Below the pieces are notes generated by a model. It saw nothing but the letters and a program-made list of their open reading frames with translations, was not told where the DNA came from and searched no databases. Below, in pieces: positions 6,305 to 15,535 of a stretch of DNA of 15,701 bases. The translations under genes and the position numbers were made by a program. The stretch comes from an uncultured Collinsella sp. (GTDB lineage: Bacteria > Actinomycetota > Coriobacteriia > Coriobacteriales > Coriobacteriaceae): contig CAAEEX010000114.1 in NCBI GenBank assembly GCA_900755005.1, positions 1 through 15,701 on the forward strand. Reading direction: 5' to 3'. Every line of letters begins with the position of its first letter. Positions within the stretch are counted from its first letter, which is position 1.

Positions 6305-7108
6305 GTGGAAATTTTTGAAAAGCTGCCTGATGAGATTAATCATCTGGTCAGCGAGTTCAGCTCCACCCCTGTCGTGGGCGATCTGAGCTGCGGCATCACG
6401 CAGTACTCGTTTTGGCTGATCGTCTCCACGATCGTGCTCCTGATCGTCCTGGCCGTGTTCAAGAAGAAGCAGACCCTGGTTCCCAAGGGCTTCTTCGTCA
6501 ACGGTTTCGAGTACATCATCGAGTACGTCGAGAACGATATCGGCAAGGGTGTCGTGGGTGAGAACTGGAAGAAGCACTTCCCGTTCCTGTGCTCGCTTTT
6601 CCTGTTCATCCTGATCAATAACATGATCGGCCTGATCCCGGGAATGAAGCCCGGCACCGGCGCAATCGGCTCCACCGCCGCACTCGCCATTTTCGCCTTC
6701 GTGTACTTCATCTACTACGGATGCAAGGCTCACGGCGTGATCGGCTACATCAAGAGCCTCGCCCCGCAGGGCGTGAGCTTCCCGATGAACGTGCTCGTGT
6801 GGGTCGTCGAGCTTTTCTCGACCTTCCTGCGCCTCATCACGCTTGCCGTCCGTCTGTTCTGCAACATGTTCGCAGGACACGTGGTCATGGGCTCGTTCGC
6901 CATCATGGCGAGCATGTTCATGCAGCCGCTGCTTCAGCAGGTTTCCGCGGCCCACGCCGTCGGCGCCCTGCCTTCGCTGGCCTGGCTTGCCATCCTCATC
7001 CTGATCTATGCGATCGAGCTTGTGGTCGGCGCCATCCAGGCTTACGTCTTCACGGTCCTTACCGCCGTGTATGTCTCCGAGGCAGAGGAGGTCGCGGAGG
7101 AGGAGTAG
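6305..7108 (+). CDS. atpB: F1Fo ATP synthase subunit a
   Basis: Subunit a forms the two half-channels that pass protons to the c ring in the membrane. The product has 267 residues with hydrophobic helices at about 34-52, 93-112, 122-140, 163-182, 188-210 and 224-255. The essential arginine is R183 in LAVRLFCNMFAGH, equivalent to E. coli R210, and Q245 matches E. coli Q252. The conserved glycine after LF is a cysteine (C186). The E. coli E219/H245 pair appears swapped here as H192/E238. A GTG start is used, with GAAAGG (6293-6298) just upstream overlapping the end of the preceding gene. The C-terminus is acidic (EAEEVAEEE). A 124-base gap separates it from atpE. Confidence 0.96.
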   Translation: MEIFEKLPDEINHLVSEFSSTPVVGDLSCGITQYSFWLIVSTIVLLIVLAVFKKKQTLVPKGFFVNGFEYIIEYVENDIGKGVVGENWKKHFPFLCSLFLFILINNMIGLIPGMKPGTGAIGSTAALAIFAFVYFIYYGCKAHGVIGYIKSLAPQGVSFPMNVLVWVVELFSTFLRLITLAVRLFCNMFAGHVVMGSFAIMASMFMQPLLQQVSAAHAVGALPSLAWLAILILIYAIELVVGAIQAYVFTVLTAVYVSEAEEVAEEE

Positions 7109-7119
7109 TCTTCCGTTCG

Positions 7120-7137
7120 TGCCTTAAAGGTAAGGCA
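7120..7137 (+). promoter_or_regulatory. hairpin in the atpB-atpE gap
   Basis: TGCCTTA (7120-7126) and TAAGGCA (7131-7137) form a perfect 7-bp stem with an AAGG loop, 12 bases after the atpB stop. A second inverted repeat GCCGG/CCGGC lies at 7150-7177. There is no U-run typical of a terminator. Structures in this position often set relative mRNA stability or translation of atpE, but that role here is inference. Confidence 0.45.
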
Positions 7138-7220
7138 ATTCGTTAAACCGCCGGTGCCCGTACCCATGGAGCCCGGCAGTTATAAAAAGGTTATCCTGCG
7201 TGAAATAAGACACGCACGAC

Positions 7221-7228
7221 AAAGGAGG
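7221..7228 (+). promoter_or_regulatory. strong ribosome binding site of atpE
   Basis: AAAGGAGG is a near-ideal Shine-Dalgarno sequence, 4 bases before the GTG start of atpE. It fixes the start: upstream in the same frame a TAA (7206-7208) is reached before any normal start codon. Confidence 0.85.
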
Positions 7229-7232
7229 AATC

Positions 7233-7427
7233 GTGGGAGTTATCGGTTACGGTCTCGGTGTTATCGGCGCTGGTCTTGCTATCGGCCTGTCTGCTCTGGG
7301 TGCTACGGGTGCTATGGCCCGTCAGCCTGAGGTCCAGGGCCGCGTGTTCACCGTCTTCATCATGGGCTCCGCTTTCGGCGAGGCTCTGGCTCTGATCGGC
7401 TTCGTTGTCGCGCTGATCGTTAAATAG
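7233..7427 (+). CDS. atpE: F1Fo ATP synthase subunit c
   Basis: Subunit c forms the rotating proteolipid ring. The product has 64 residues, shorter than the usual 70-90, because the first helix has few residues before it. It is a two-helix hairpin: helix 1 about 3-28, the polar loop ARQPE (29-33), helix 2 about 38-63. The ion-carrying carboxylate is E50 in GSAFGEALALIG. The following residues are alanine and leucine rather than the serine/threonine of sodium-binding rings, which suggests proton coupling. Starting codon is GTG. Codons ending in T (GGT, GCT, CGT) are more frequent here than in neighbouring genes, as expected for a strongly translated gene. atpF follows after 15 bases. Confidence 0.95.
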   Translation: MGVIGYGLGVIGAGLAIGLSALGATGAMARQPEVQGRVFTVFIMGSAFGEALALIGFVVALIVK

Positions 7428-7442
7428 CACGGAGCGTCAAGT

Positions 7443-8045
7443 ATGAATCTTTCATCCCAGAAGAGCGCGATCGCACTCTCCGCGTCCGCGGCCGCGCTGC
7501 TCATGCCGGTTTCCGCGTTCGCCGAGGACGGCGCTGCCGGTGCGGACATCCTCATCCCTAAGATGGCGGAGTTCATCCCGGCGCTTATCGCCTTCCTGAT
7601 TATCTGGATCGTGCTGGCCAAGGTCGCCCTGCCGGGCATCATGAAAACCATGGAGGAGCGCGGCAAGAAGATCGAGGAGAGCCTCGACGAGGCCGAGAAG
7701 ACCAAGCAGGAGGCTATCGCCAAGCGCGCTGAGTCCGACTCGATCGTCACCGACGCCCGTCGTCAGGCTGCCGACATCGTTCTCGAGGCCCGTAAGGACG
7801 CCGAGTCCGAGCGTGCCCGTATCATCGAGGCTGCTCACAAGGAGGCCGAGGAGATCATCGCCAAGGCCCATACGACCGTCGAGGACGAGCGCAAGACCAT
7901 CTACGCCGGTGCCGCGAGCTCCATCGCCGACCTGTCCGTTGCCGTTGCCACCAAGATCGTGGGCGAGGCACTCGAGGACGATGCCGAGCAGAAGAAGCTC
8001 ATCGAGCGCTACATCCAGGAAGCAGGTAGCCTGAATGCCGACTAG
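7443..8045 (+). CDS. atpF: F1Fo ATP synthase subunit b with signal-peptide-like N-terminus
   Basis: Subunit b is the peripheral stalk linking the membrane a subunit to delta and F1. The product has 200 residues; the family is about 155-180. Residues 7-27 form a signal-peptide-like segment (a lysine, an alanine-rich hydrophobic core, then PVSAFA), with an AxA-type cleavage site before E28. A true transmembrane helix follows at about 44-64 (FIPALIAFLIIWIVLAKVAL). From about 68 to 155 lies a long charged coiled coil of E, K, R and A, and the C-terminal part contacts delta. The usual b subunit starts directly with the membrane helix, so the extra segment is noteworthy. GGAG (7432-7435) precedes the ATG. 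The last 11 bases overlap atpH. Confidence 0.94.
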   Translation: MNLSSQKSAIALSASAAALLMPVSAFAEDGAAGADILIPKMAEFIPALIAFLIIWIVLAKVALPGIMKTMEERGKKIEESLDEAEKTKQEAIAKRAESDSIVTDARRQAADIVLEARKDAESERARIIEAAHKEAEEIIAKAHTTVEDERKTIYAGAASSIADLSVAVATKIVGEALEDDAEQKKLIERYIQEAGSLNAD

Positions 8046-8511
8046 CCGCTATCAGGACAAGGTGCTCGAGACCTACGCGCGTTCCCTTTTGGAAGCCGCC
8101 AAGGCCGAGAACCATGTGTTCGAGGACCTCGAGATGGTCGAGCGCTTGGCTTCTGCCAGCCCCGAGATCATCGCCGTGCTCGACACCATGTCCAAGCGCG
8201 ACCAGCTCGACCTTCTTCCCAAGGTGGCAGCTGCCTTTAAGTATGTTGCCGAGGAAGACGAGGATGTAGTGGGCGTGACCGTCACCACGGCGATCCCGCT
8301 CGACGACGAGCTGCGTCAAACCATCACTAAGAAATGCGAGCAGGACTTCGGCCGCAAGGTATTCCTTATCGAGCAGGTCGACCCGTCTATCGTGGGCGGC
8401 CTGGTGCTCGAGGCCCGCGGCGAGCGTCGTGACATTTCCGTCAAGACGCAGCTGCGCATCGCGCAGGAGACCCTCGCAAACTCTGCTAATTCGTACGGAG
8501 GTGAAGCCTAA
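8035..8511 (+). CDS. atpH: F1Fo ATP synthase subunit delta
   Basis: Delta joins the b stalk to the top of the F1 alpha/beta hexamer. The product has 158 residues, slightly shorter than the usual 170-180. The N-terminal helical domain begins with YQDKVLETYARSLLEAAKAE. The diagnostic C-terminal signature is DPSIVGGLVLEARGERRDIS, followed by VKTQL. The ATG lies inside the end of atpF, with AGGAAGCAGG (8017-8026) upstream, and the TAA overlaps the atpA ATG as TAATG. Both overlaps imply coupled translation. Confidence 0.94.
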   Translation: MPTSRYQDKVLETYARSLLEAAKAENHVFEDLEMVERLASASPEIIAVLDTMSKRDQLDLLPKVAAAFKYVAEEDEDVVGVTVTTAIPLDDELRQTITKKCEQDFGRKVFLIEQVDPSIVGGLVLEARGERRDISVKTQLRIAQETLANSANSYGGEA

Positions 8512-10109
8512 TGTCCGAAACCCTCAATGCCCAGGATATCGCCAAGAAACTGCAGGAGCAGCTCACGAGCCTCTCCGCGACGGTCGATACGCATGAGGTT
8601 TCAACGGTCGACGAGGTAGGCGACGGCATCGCGCGCGTCTCCGGCCTCAAGAGCGCCATGGCAGGCGAGCTTCTGGAGTTCAAGAGCTCCGATACCGGTG
8701 AGACCGTCTTCGGCCTTGCCCAGAACCTTGACCGTGACGAGGTCGGCGCCGTTCTGTTTGGTGCCGTCGACTCCATCAAGGAAGGCGACGAGTGCCGCAC
8801 CACTGGCCGCATTATGGATATCCCCGTGAGCCGTGCCATGCTCGGCCGCGTCGTCAATCCGCTCGGCCAGCCCATCGACGGCCTGGGCGACATCGTCGCC
8901 ACGCACCGTCGCCCCATCGAGTTCAAGGCTCCCGGCGTCATCGATCGTACCCCGGTGTGCGAGCCGGTTCAGACCGGTCTGCTCGCTATCGACTCCATGG
9001 TGCCTATTGGCCGCGGTCAGCGTGAGCTCATCATCGGCGACCGTAAGACCGGTAAGACCGCCATCGCCATCGACGCTATCCTCAACCAGCGCGGCAAGGG
9101 CATGGTCTGCATCTATGTCGCCATCGGCCAGAAGGCCTCCACGGTTGCCAACATCCGTGAGACCCTCGCTCAGCACGGTGCGCTCGACTACACCATCATC
9201 GTTTCGGCCACTGCTGCCGATTCCGCCCCTATGCAGTACATCGCGCCTATGGCCGGTGCCGCTATTGGCGAGTTCTTCATGTACAACGGCGAGGACGGCA
9301 AGCCCGCCAGTGAGACCAACCCCGGCGGCCACGTGCTCGTCATCTACGACGACCTGTCCAAGCAGGCTGTGGCCTACCGTCAGATGTCGCTGACGCTGCA
9401 TCGTCCGCCCGGACGCGAGGCCTATCCTGGCGACATCTTCTACCTGCACTCTCGTCTGCTCGAGCGTGCCGTCAAGATGTCCAAGAAGAACGGTTACGGC
9501 TCCATGACGGCACTGCCGATCATCGAGACCCAGGACGGCGACGTCTCGGCCTACATTCCGACCAACGTCATTTCCATTACCGATGGTCAGATCTACCTGC
9601 AGTCCGAGCTCTTCTTCCAGGGCCAGCGCCCGGCAGTTGACGTGGGCATTTCCGTGTCCCGCGTCGGTGGCGATGCGCAGACCAAGGCCATGAAGCAGGT
9701 CGCCGGCAACCTCCGTCTGGACCTCGCTTCCTATCAGGAGCTCGCTGGCTTTACGCAGTTCGGCTCCGACCTCGACGAGGCTACTCAGAAGCAGCTGACC
9801 CACGGTGCTCGCATGACCGAGCTCCTGAAGCAGCCGCGTTACAAGCCGTTTGAGGTTGGCGAGCAGATCGTTACGCTGTTCGCTGGCAACGAGGGTTTCC
9901 TGGATGACCTGGAGATCGCCGACGTGCTGCCCTTCCGTGCCGAGCTCATCGAGTACATGGACAATGGCTTTGGCTCGCTGCTCGACAAGGTTCGCGCCAA
10001 GAAGATCGATGATGACACCAAGGCTGAGCTCTTGCGCGTCATCGGCGACTTCAAGCAGCAGTTCATGGCCAAGCACCATTCGGATGTTTCTGGATCAGAG
10101 GAGAACTAA
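8511..10109 (+). CDS. atpA: F1Fo ATP synthase subunit alpha
   Basis: Alpha forms the non-catalytic half of the F1 hexamer and contributes the arginine finger to the catalytic beta site. The product has 532 residues, within the family range. Seen: an N-terminal beta-barrel domain (about 25-95), Walker A GDRKTGKT (176-183), Walker B VLVIYDDLSKQAVAYRQ with D280 and D281, and the signature region SVSRVGGDAQ with arginine R384 matching the arginine finger. The C-terminal helical domain ends with a short polar tail. GGAGGTGA (8497-8504) is a very strong ribosome binding site 6 bases before the ATG, inside the end of atpH. Confidence 0.98.
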   Translation: MSETLNAQDIAKKLQEQLTSLSATVDTHEVSTVDEVGDGIARVSGLKSAMAGELLEFKSSDTGETVFGLAQNLDRDEVGAVLFGAVDSIKEGDECRTTGRIMDIPVSRAMLGRVVNPLGQPIDGLGDIVATHRRPIEFKAPGVIDRTPVCEPVQTGLLAIDSMVPIGRGQRELIIGDRKTGKTAIAIDAILNQRGKGMVCIYVAIGQKASTVANIRETLAQHGALDYTIIVSATAADSAPMQYIAPMAGAAIGEFFMYNGEDGKPASETNPGGHVLVIYDDLSKQAVAYRQMSLTLHRPPGREAYPGDIFYLHSRLLERAVKMSKKNGYGSMTALPIIETQDGDVSAYIPTNVISITDGQIYLQSELFFQGQRPAVDVGISVSRVGGDAQTKAMKQVAGNLRLDLASYQELAGFTQFGSDLDEATQKQLTHGARMTELLKQPRYKPFEVGEQIVTLFAGNEGFLDDLEIADVLPFRAELIEYMDNGFGSLLDKVRAKKIDDDTKAELLRVIGDFKQQFMAKHHSDVSGSEEN

Positions 10110-10114
10110 GCCCC

Positions 10115-11022
10115 ATGGCCAACCTTCGCGACATTAAGAAGCGAATCTCCTCGGTTACCACGACCAAGCAGATCACGCGCACGATGGAGATGGTCTCTAC
10201 GGCCAAGATCCGTCGTGCCCTCGATCGCTCCAAGCAGGCCGAGCCCTATAAGGAGGCGCTGACCGACGTCATGTTGACGGTCGCCGGCGACGCCTCCTGT
10301 TCGGGCACCGATCCCATGCTGCAGAAGCATGAGAGCGTCAAGCATGGCCTGATTGTCGTTATTGCCTCGGACCGCGGCCTTGCCGGCGGTTTCAATACGA
10401 CGGTGGAGCGCACGGCCGAAAAGCTCGCCGCTTCTTGGGCGAACGACGGCATCGAGTGCGAGATCATCGCGTGTGGGCGCAAACCGGTCACGTATTTCCG
10501 TGACCGCGCAAACGTCGTCATGCACTTTGAGGGCAACTCCTCTGAGCCCGATTTCAATCAGGCCCGCATGATCTCCTCTCATATCTGCGATGCGTATCGT
10601 GCCGGTGAGCTTGACCGTGTCGAGCTTGTCTACCACCACGCCAAGAACCGCGTGGATCAGGAGCTTCGCGTCGAGCATCTGTTGCCGCTCGACCCCGAGA
10701 TGATCGCTATGGCCCACGGTCCGCGTAAGAACGAGACCGACGCCCCTAAGCGCATCTCGTCCACGTTCGAGTTCGTGCCCTCTTCCGAGCATGTTCTCGG
10801 CAAGCTTGTGCCGTCTTATATCCTGACGGTCATCTACCAGGCCCTGATCGATTCGGCGGCTGCCGAGCAGGGTGCACGCCGCAAGGCCATGCACTCCGCG
10901 ACGGAAAACGCCACCGCGATCATCTCGACCCTTACCCGCACGTATAGTCGCGTGCGCCAGGCTTCGATCACGACCGAGATTAACGAGATCGTCGGCGGAG
11001 CCTCAGCATTGGAGGAACAGTA

Positions 11023-11023
<1 letters not shown>
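10115..11023 (+). CDS. atpG: F1Fo ATP synthase subunit gamma
   Basis: Gamma is the central rotating shaft between the c ring and the catalytic hexamer. The product has 302 residues, near the usual 285-300. The N-terminal helix NLRDIKKRISSVTTTKQITR, with TMEMVSTAKIRR after it, and the C-terminal helix with AMHSATENA and TRTYSRVRQASITTEINEI are the two strands of the coiled-coil shaft and are well conserved. Between them lies the Rossmann-like domain beginning LIVVIASDRGLAGGFN. AGAGGAGAA (10097-10105) lies ahead of the ATG. The TAA overlaps the atpD ATG as TAATG. Confidence 0.97.
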
Positions 11024-12477
<1,454 letters not shown>

Positions 12478-12480
12478 GTT

Positions 12481-12873
12481 ATGCGTATCCGCATCGTGTG
12501 CCCCGTGAGCTGCGCCTATGAGGGCGACGCTGCGTTTGTGTCGATTCCGTCCACGGATGGCGAGTTTGGCGTTCTGCCTGCTCACTCCAGCGAGATCTGC
12601 ACGATCGACCGCGGTTACGTTCGCGTTTCCGATAAGGCCATGGGCACTGTCGACCACACGTTTGCCGTGGCCGGCGGCTATGCCCAGGTTGCGGACGATG
12701 TCGTGACCGTTCTCGCCGAGCGCGCTTGCGATTTGGCGACCGTCGATGCCGACAAGCTTAAAGCTGATATTCAAGGTTTTGAAGAGAAGCTGGGTAATTT
12801 GTCGGAGGATGATGCACGCCGCGCCTACCTCTATAATGAAATCGCATGGTGTAAGCTCAAGCTTGCCCAATAG
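12481..12873 (+). CDS. atpC: F1Fo ATP synthase subunit epsilon
   Basis: Epsilon sits on gamma and the c ring and regulates ATP hydrolysis. The product has 130 residues, normal for the family. The N-terminal beta-sandwich contains the typical GEFGVLPAHS and FAVAGGYAQVADDVVTVLAE. The C-terminal residues from about 95 form a two-helix tail with K, E and L. The ribosome binding site GGGGGAGA (12465-12472) lies within the end of atpD. It is the last gene of the atp operon; a strong terminator follows. Confidence 0.94.
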   Translation: MRIRIVCPVSCAYEGDAAFVSIPSTDGEFGVLPAHSSEICTIDRGYVRVSDKAMGTVDHTFAVAGGYAQVADDVVTVLAERACDLATVDADKLKADIQGFEEKLGNLSEDDARRAYLYNEIAWCKLKLAQ

Positions 12874-12909
12874 TCAAACGATTTAGCGTTCGACCATTTG
12901 CGAACACAT

Positions 12910-12948
12910 CATGCCCGGGATGGCCCAGCCATCCCGGGCATGCTTTTT
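12910..12948 (+). terminator. intrinsic terminator of the atp operon
   Basis: CATGCCCGGGATGGC (12910-12924) and GCCATCCCGGGCATG (12928-12942) form a perfect 15-bp GC-rich stem with a 3-base loop, followed by CTTTTT. It lies 36 bases after the atpC stop. The T-run ends only 13 bases before the murA start codon, and the murA ribosome binding site (AAAGGG, 12951-12956) is immediately downstream. A small inverted repeat GTTCG/CGAAC lies at 12888-12905. Confidence 0.92.
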
Positions 12949-12961
12949 GAAAGGGTAGACC

Positions 12962-14245
12962 TTGGATATTATCCGCGTTGAGGGTGGCCACGCCATCGGA
13001 GGCTCCGTGCCCGTCTCGGGTGCCAAGAACTCCGCACTCAAACTCATGGCGGCAACGCTTCTGGCGCCGGGCAAGACGACGCTGCAGAACGTGCCCGATA
13101 TTTCCGATGTCCACGTGATGGGCAAGGTGCTCAAGGGCATGGGCGCTACGATCGATGTTCTCGACGAGCACACGCTCGAGATTGATACCTCTCAGGTCGA
13201 TTCTTGGGAGGCCCCCTACGAGCTCGTTGCCAAGATGCGTGCTTCCACCGCCGTGATGGGACCCCTGCTGGGTCGCTTCCATCGCGCCAAGATCGCCATG
13301 CCGGGCGGCTGCAACCTGGGTGCTCGCAAGATCGATATGCACATTCTTGGTCTTGAGGCCCTGGGCGTTGAGTTCGATACCGCCCACGGTTACATCAACG
13401 CTAATGCGCCCCAAGGTCTGCGCGGTACCACCGTCACGCTCGAGTTCGCCAGTGTCGGTGCGACCGAGAACCTCATTATGGCATCCGTGCGCGCGCAGGG
13501 CACCACGGTTATCGACAATGCCGCCCGCGAGCCCGAGATCGTCGATCTCGCCAACATGCTCAACGAGATGGGCGCCAAGATTGTAGGCGCCGGTACGCCC
13601 GTCGTGACTATCGAAGGCGTGGAAGAGCTCCATCCCGTTACCCATCGCGTGGTGGGCGACCGCATCGAGGCCGGTACCTTTATCGTTGCAGGTGCGTTGA
13701 TGGCCGACGATCGCGGTGTCGACGTCACGGGTTTTTGCCCCATTCACTTGGGCATGGTGCTCAAGAAGATGGAGCTCATGGGTATCGACTGCGAGCGCGT
13801 CGAGGATGGCGTCCATGTAAACCGTGCCGAGCGTATCAAGCCGGTCGACATCCAGACGCTTCCGTTCCCCGGCTTCCCGACGGACATGCAGGCGCAGATT
13901 ATGGTGCTCTCCGCCCTTGCCGATGGTAGCTCCGTTATCACCGAGAACATCTTCGAGAATCGCTTTATGTTTGCCTCTGAGCTGGTGCGCATGGGTGCCG
14001 ACATTCGTATCGAGAGCCATCATGCCATGATTCATGGCGTCAAGGGCTTCTCAGGTGCACAGGTTACCTCGCCCGATCTGCGTGGCGGAGCGGCCCTCGT
14101 CGTAGCGGGCTTGATCGCCGACGGGACGACCGAGGTTTCGGCCATCCATCACATCAAGCGCGGCTACGAGCGGTTTGTCGAAAAGCTGCAGGCGCTTGGC
14201 GCGCATGTCGAGCATGCTACCGTCCCCGATCCCGTCATCTACTAA
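12962..14245 (+). CDS. murA: UDP-N-acetylglucosamine 1-carboxyvinyltransferase
   Basis: MurA transfers enolpyruvate from phosphoenolpyruvate to UDP-GlcNAc, the first committed step of peptidoglycan precursor synthesis, in the cytoplasm. The product has 427 residues, normal for the family. Seen: VSGAKNSALKLMAATLLAPG with K22 and N23, the catalytic cysteine C117 in PGGCNLGAR, and D308 in FPTDMQAQ. Having cysteine rather than aspartate in the loop predicts fosfomycin sensitivity. The TTG start is chosen because the sequence from it (DIIRVEGGHAIGG) matches the family N-terminus, with AAAGGG upstream. The atp-murA order is shared with many Gram-positive bacteria. The strong terminator directly ahead means expression needs readthrough or an upstream promoter I cannot identify. 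Confidence 0.97.
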   Translation: MDIIRVEGGHAIGGSVPVSGAKNSALKLMAATLLAPGKTTLQNVPDISDVHVMGKVLKGMGATIDVLDEHTLEIDTSQVDSWEAPYELVAKMRASTAVMGPLLGRFHRAKIAMPGGCNLGARKIDMHILGLEALGVEFDTAHGYINANAPQGLRGTTVTLEFASVGATENLIMASVRAQGTTVIDNAAREPEIVDLANMLNEMGAKIVGAGTPVVTIEGVEELHPVTHRVVGDRIEAGTFIVAGALMADDRGVDVTGFCPIHLGMVLKKMELMGIDCERVEDGVHVNRAERIKPVDIQTLPFPGFPTDMQAQIMVLSALADGSSVITENIFENRFMFASELVRMGADIRIESHHAMIHGVKGFSGAQVTSPDLRGGAALVVAGLIADGTTEVSAIHHIKRGYERFVEKLQALGAHVEHATVPDPVIY

Positions 14246-14257
14246 TACAGGTTGCCT

Positions 14258-15493
14258 ATGTTTAATAAAAAGCCCCTCGCGGATACCACCGCCCGAAGAC
14301 CCTCAACTGGTGCGCAGGCCAAGATCTACAGTCGCGATAACGTGGCTCGCTATTCCGAGCGCGCTCGTCAACGTCGTCGTAGCCACACGATTCGTCACGT
14401 CGCGCTCATTGTCGTGCTTGGCGTGCTGCTGAGTGCCACTACCGCTGCCGGCCTGTGGTTTGCCACCATTATGGGCAAGCTCGGCGATTCTAATGTCATT
14501 ACCGACAATCTGCGTCGGGTTCTGGTTGACACCGATGAGGCAAAGGATCCGTTCTACGTGCTGCTTCTTGGCACCGACGGCCGTCCGGGCGAGGATACGT
14601 ATCGTGCCGACTCGATTATCCTGGCACGCATCGACCCCACGCAAAAGCAGGCGACGCTCATTTCCGTTCCGCGCGACACCAAGGTCGAGTACAAGGGCGA
14701 GACCATGAAGATCAACGCCTGCCATACCGTTGGCGGCGCCGAGGCCATGGTCGAGGCGGTCAACGAGCTGTGCGGTGTTCAGATTTCCCACTATGCCGAG
14801 GTCAGCTTCGACGGTATGCAGGCGCTGATTGATTCGGTTGGCGGTATCGACATTAACGCAACCGATGATGTTGACGACCCCGAGCACCTGGATATTAAGA
14901 TTACCGCTGGTCAGCAGCATATGGACGGCGCCACCGCCCTTACCTATGCCCGCTGCCGCTACACCTATGCCGACGGCGATTACACGCGCATGCGCCACCA
15001 GCGTCAGGTACTTGGCGCCCTTGCCAACCAGATTCTCAATAACTTCGATGCCACGAAGATCTTTGGCCTGGTTAATTCGCTGTCCGATATGCTCGTAACC
15101 GATATGAGCGTTCAGGATATCGTGGCTACGGTCAACGCCATGCGCGGTATGGATGTCGACGGTATCTACTCGGCCAACCTGCCCTCGTACGCCGACGACA
15201 GCACCATGATCGACGGTGTGAGCTACGTCTTTGTCTACGAGGACGAGCTCAAGGAAATGATGGAGCGCGTCGACGCCGGCAAGGACCCCAAGGGTCCCAA
15301 CACCATGGGCCTTTCCGACGGTTCCAGCTCTACGATCGGCGACCTGAACAACAACACGTCTGACGACTACGCAAACGGTACCGCAACCTCATCGGTCAGC
15401 TCTGACGATTCCGATGACTCAAGCGATTCGAGCGATTCGGACTACTACGAAGAGCCCACCGGCGACGGCAACGGCTACGAAGCCAACTATTAG
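14258..15493 (+). CDS. LytR-CpsA-Psr (LCP) family cell-wall polymer transferase
   Basis: LCP proteins attach teichoic acids, capsule or other polymers from lipid carriers to peptidoglycan outside the membrane. The product has 411 residues. A basic cytoplasmic N-terminus (1-46) precedes one transmembrane helix (about 47-69). The LCP domain (about 97-260) shows LLLGTDGRPG (102-111), a conserved RADSI (116-120), SVPRD (136-140), YARCRY (230-235) and GDYTRMRHQRQ (240-250), with the aspartates and arginines expected to bind pyrophosphate. From about 340 the tail is low-complexity, rich in serine, aspartate and asparagine. The ATG at 14258 is preferred over the in-frame TTG at 14252, as ACAGG (14247-14251) gives usable spacing only to the ATG. 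It follows murA by 12 bases, so the two are probably cotranscribed. Confidence 0.93.
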   Translation: MFNKKPLADTTARRPSTGAQAKIYSRDNVARYSERARQRRRSHTIRHVALIVVLGVLLSATTAAGLWFATIMGKLGDSNVITDNLRRVLVDTDEAKDPFYVLLLGTDGRPGEDTYRADSIILARIDPTQKQATLISVPRDTKVEYKGETMKINACHTVGGAEAMVEAVNELCGVQISHYAEVSFDGMQALIDSVGGIDINATDDVDDPEHLDIKITAGQQHMDGATALTYARCRYTYADGDYTRMRHQRQVLGALANQILNNFDATKIFGLVNSLSDMLVTDMSVQDIVATVNAMRGMDVDGIYSANLPSYADDSTMIDGVSYVFVYEDELKEMMERVDAGKDPKGPNTMGLSDGSSSTIGDLNNNTSDDYANGTATSSVSSDDSDDSSDSSDSDYYEEPTGDGNGYEANY

Positions 15494-15494
15494 A

Positions 15495-15522
15495 GTTACG
15501 CGGTTTTACCAAACCGCGTAAC
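15495..15522 (+). terminator. hairpin directly after the LCP gene
   Basis: GTTACGCGGTTT (15495-15506) and AAACCGCGTAAC (15511-15522) form a perfect 12-bp stem with a TACC loop, starting one base after the stop codon. No T-run follows on the + strand, so it may be a weak terminator or 3'-end protector working together with the long palindrome that begins 13 bases later. Confidence 0.6.
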
Positions 15523-15535
15523 CGCTTGACGCTGC

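Noticed and set aside
8601..10079. 492-codon open frame on the minus strand opposite atpA
   Set aside because: Shadow of atpA codon usage; no ribosome site and no domain.
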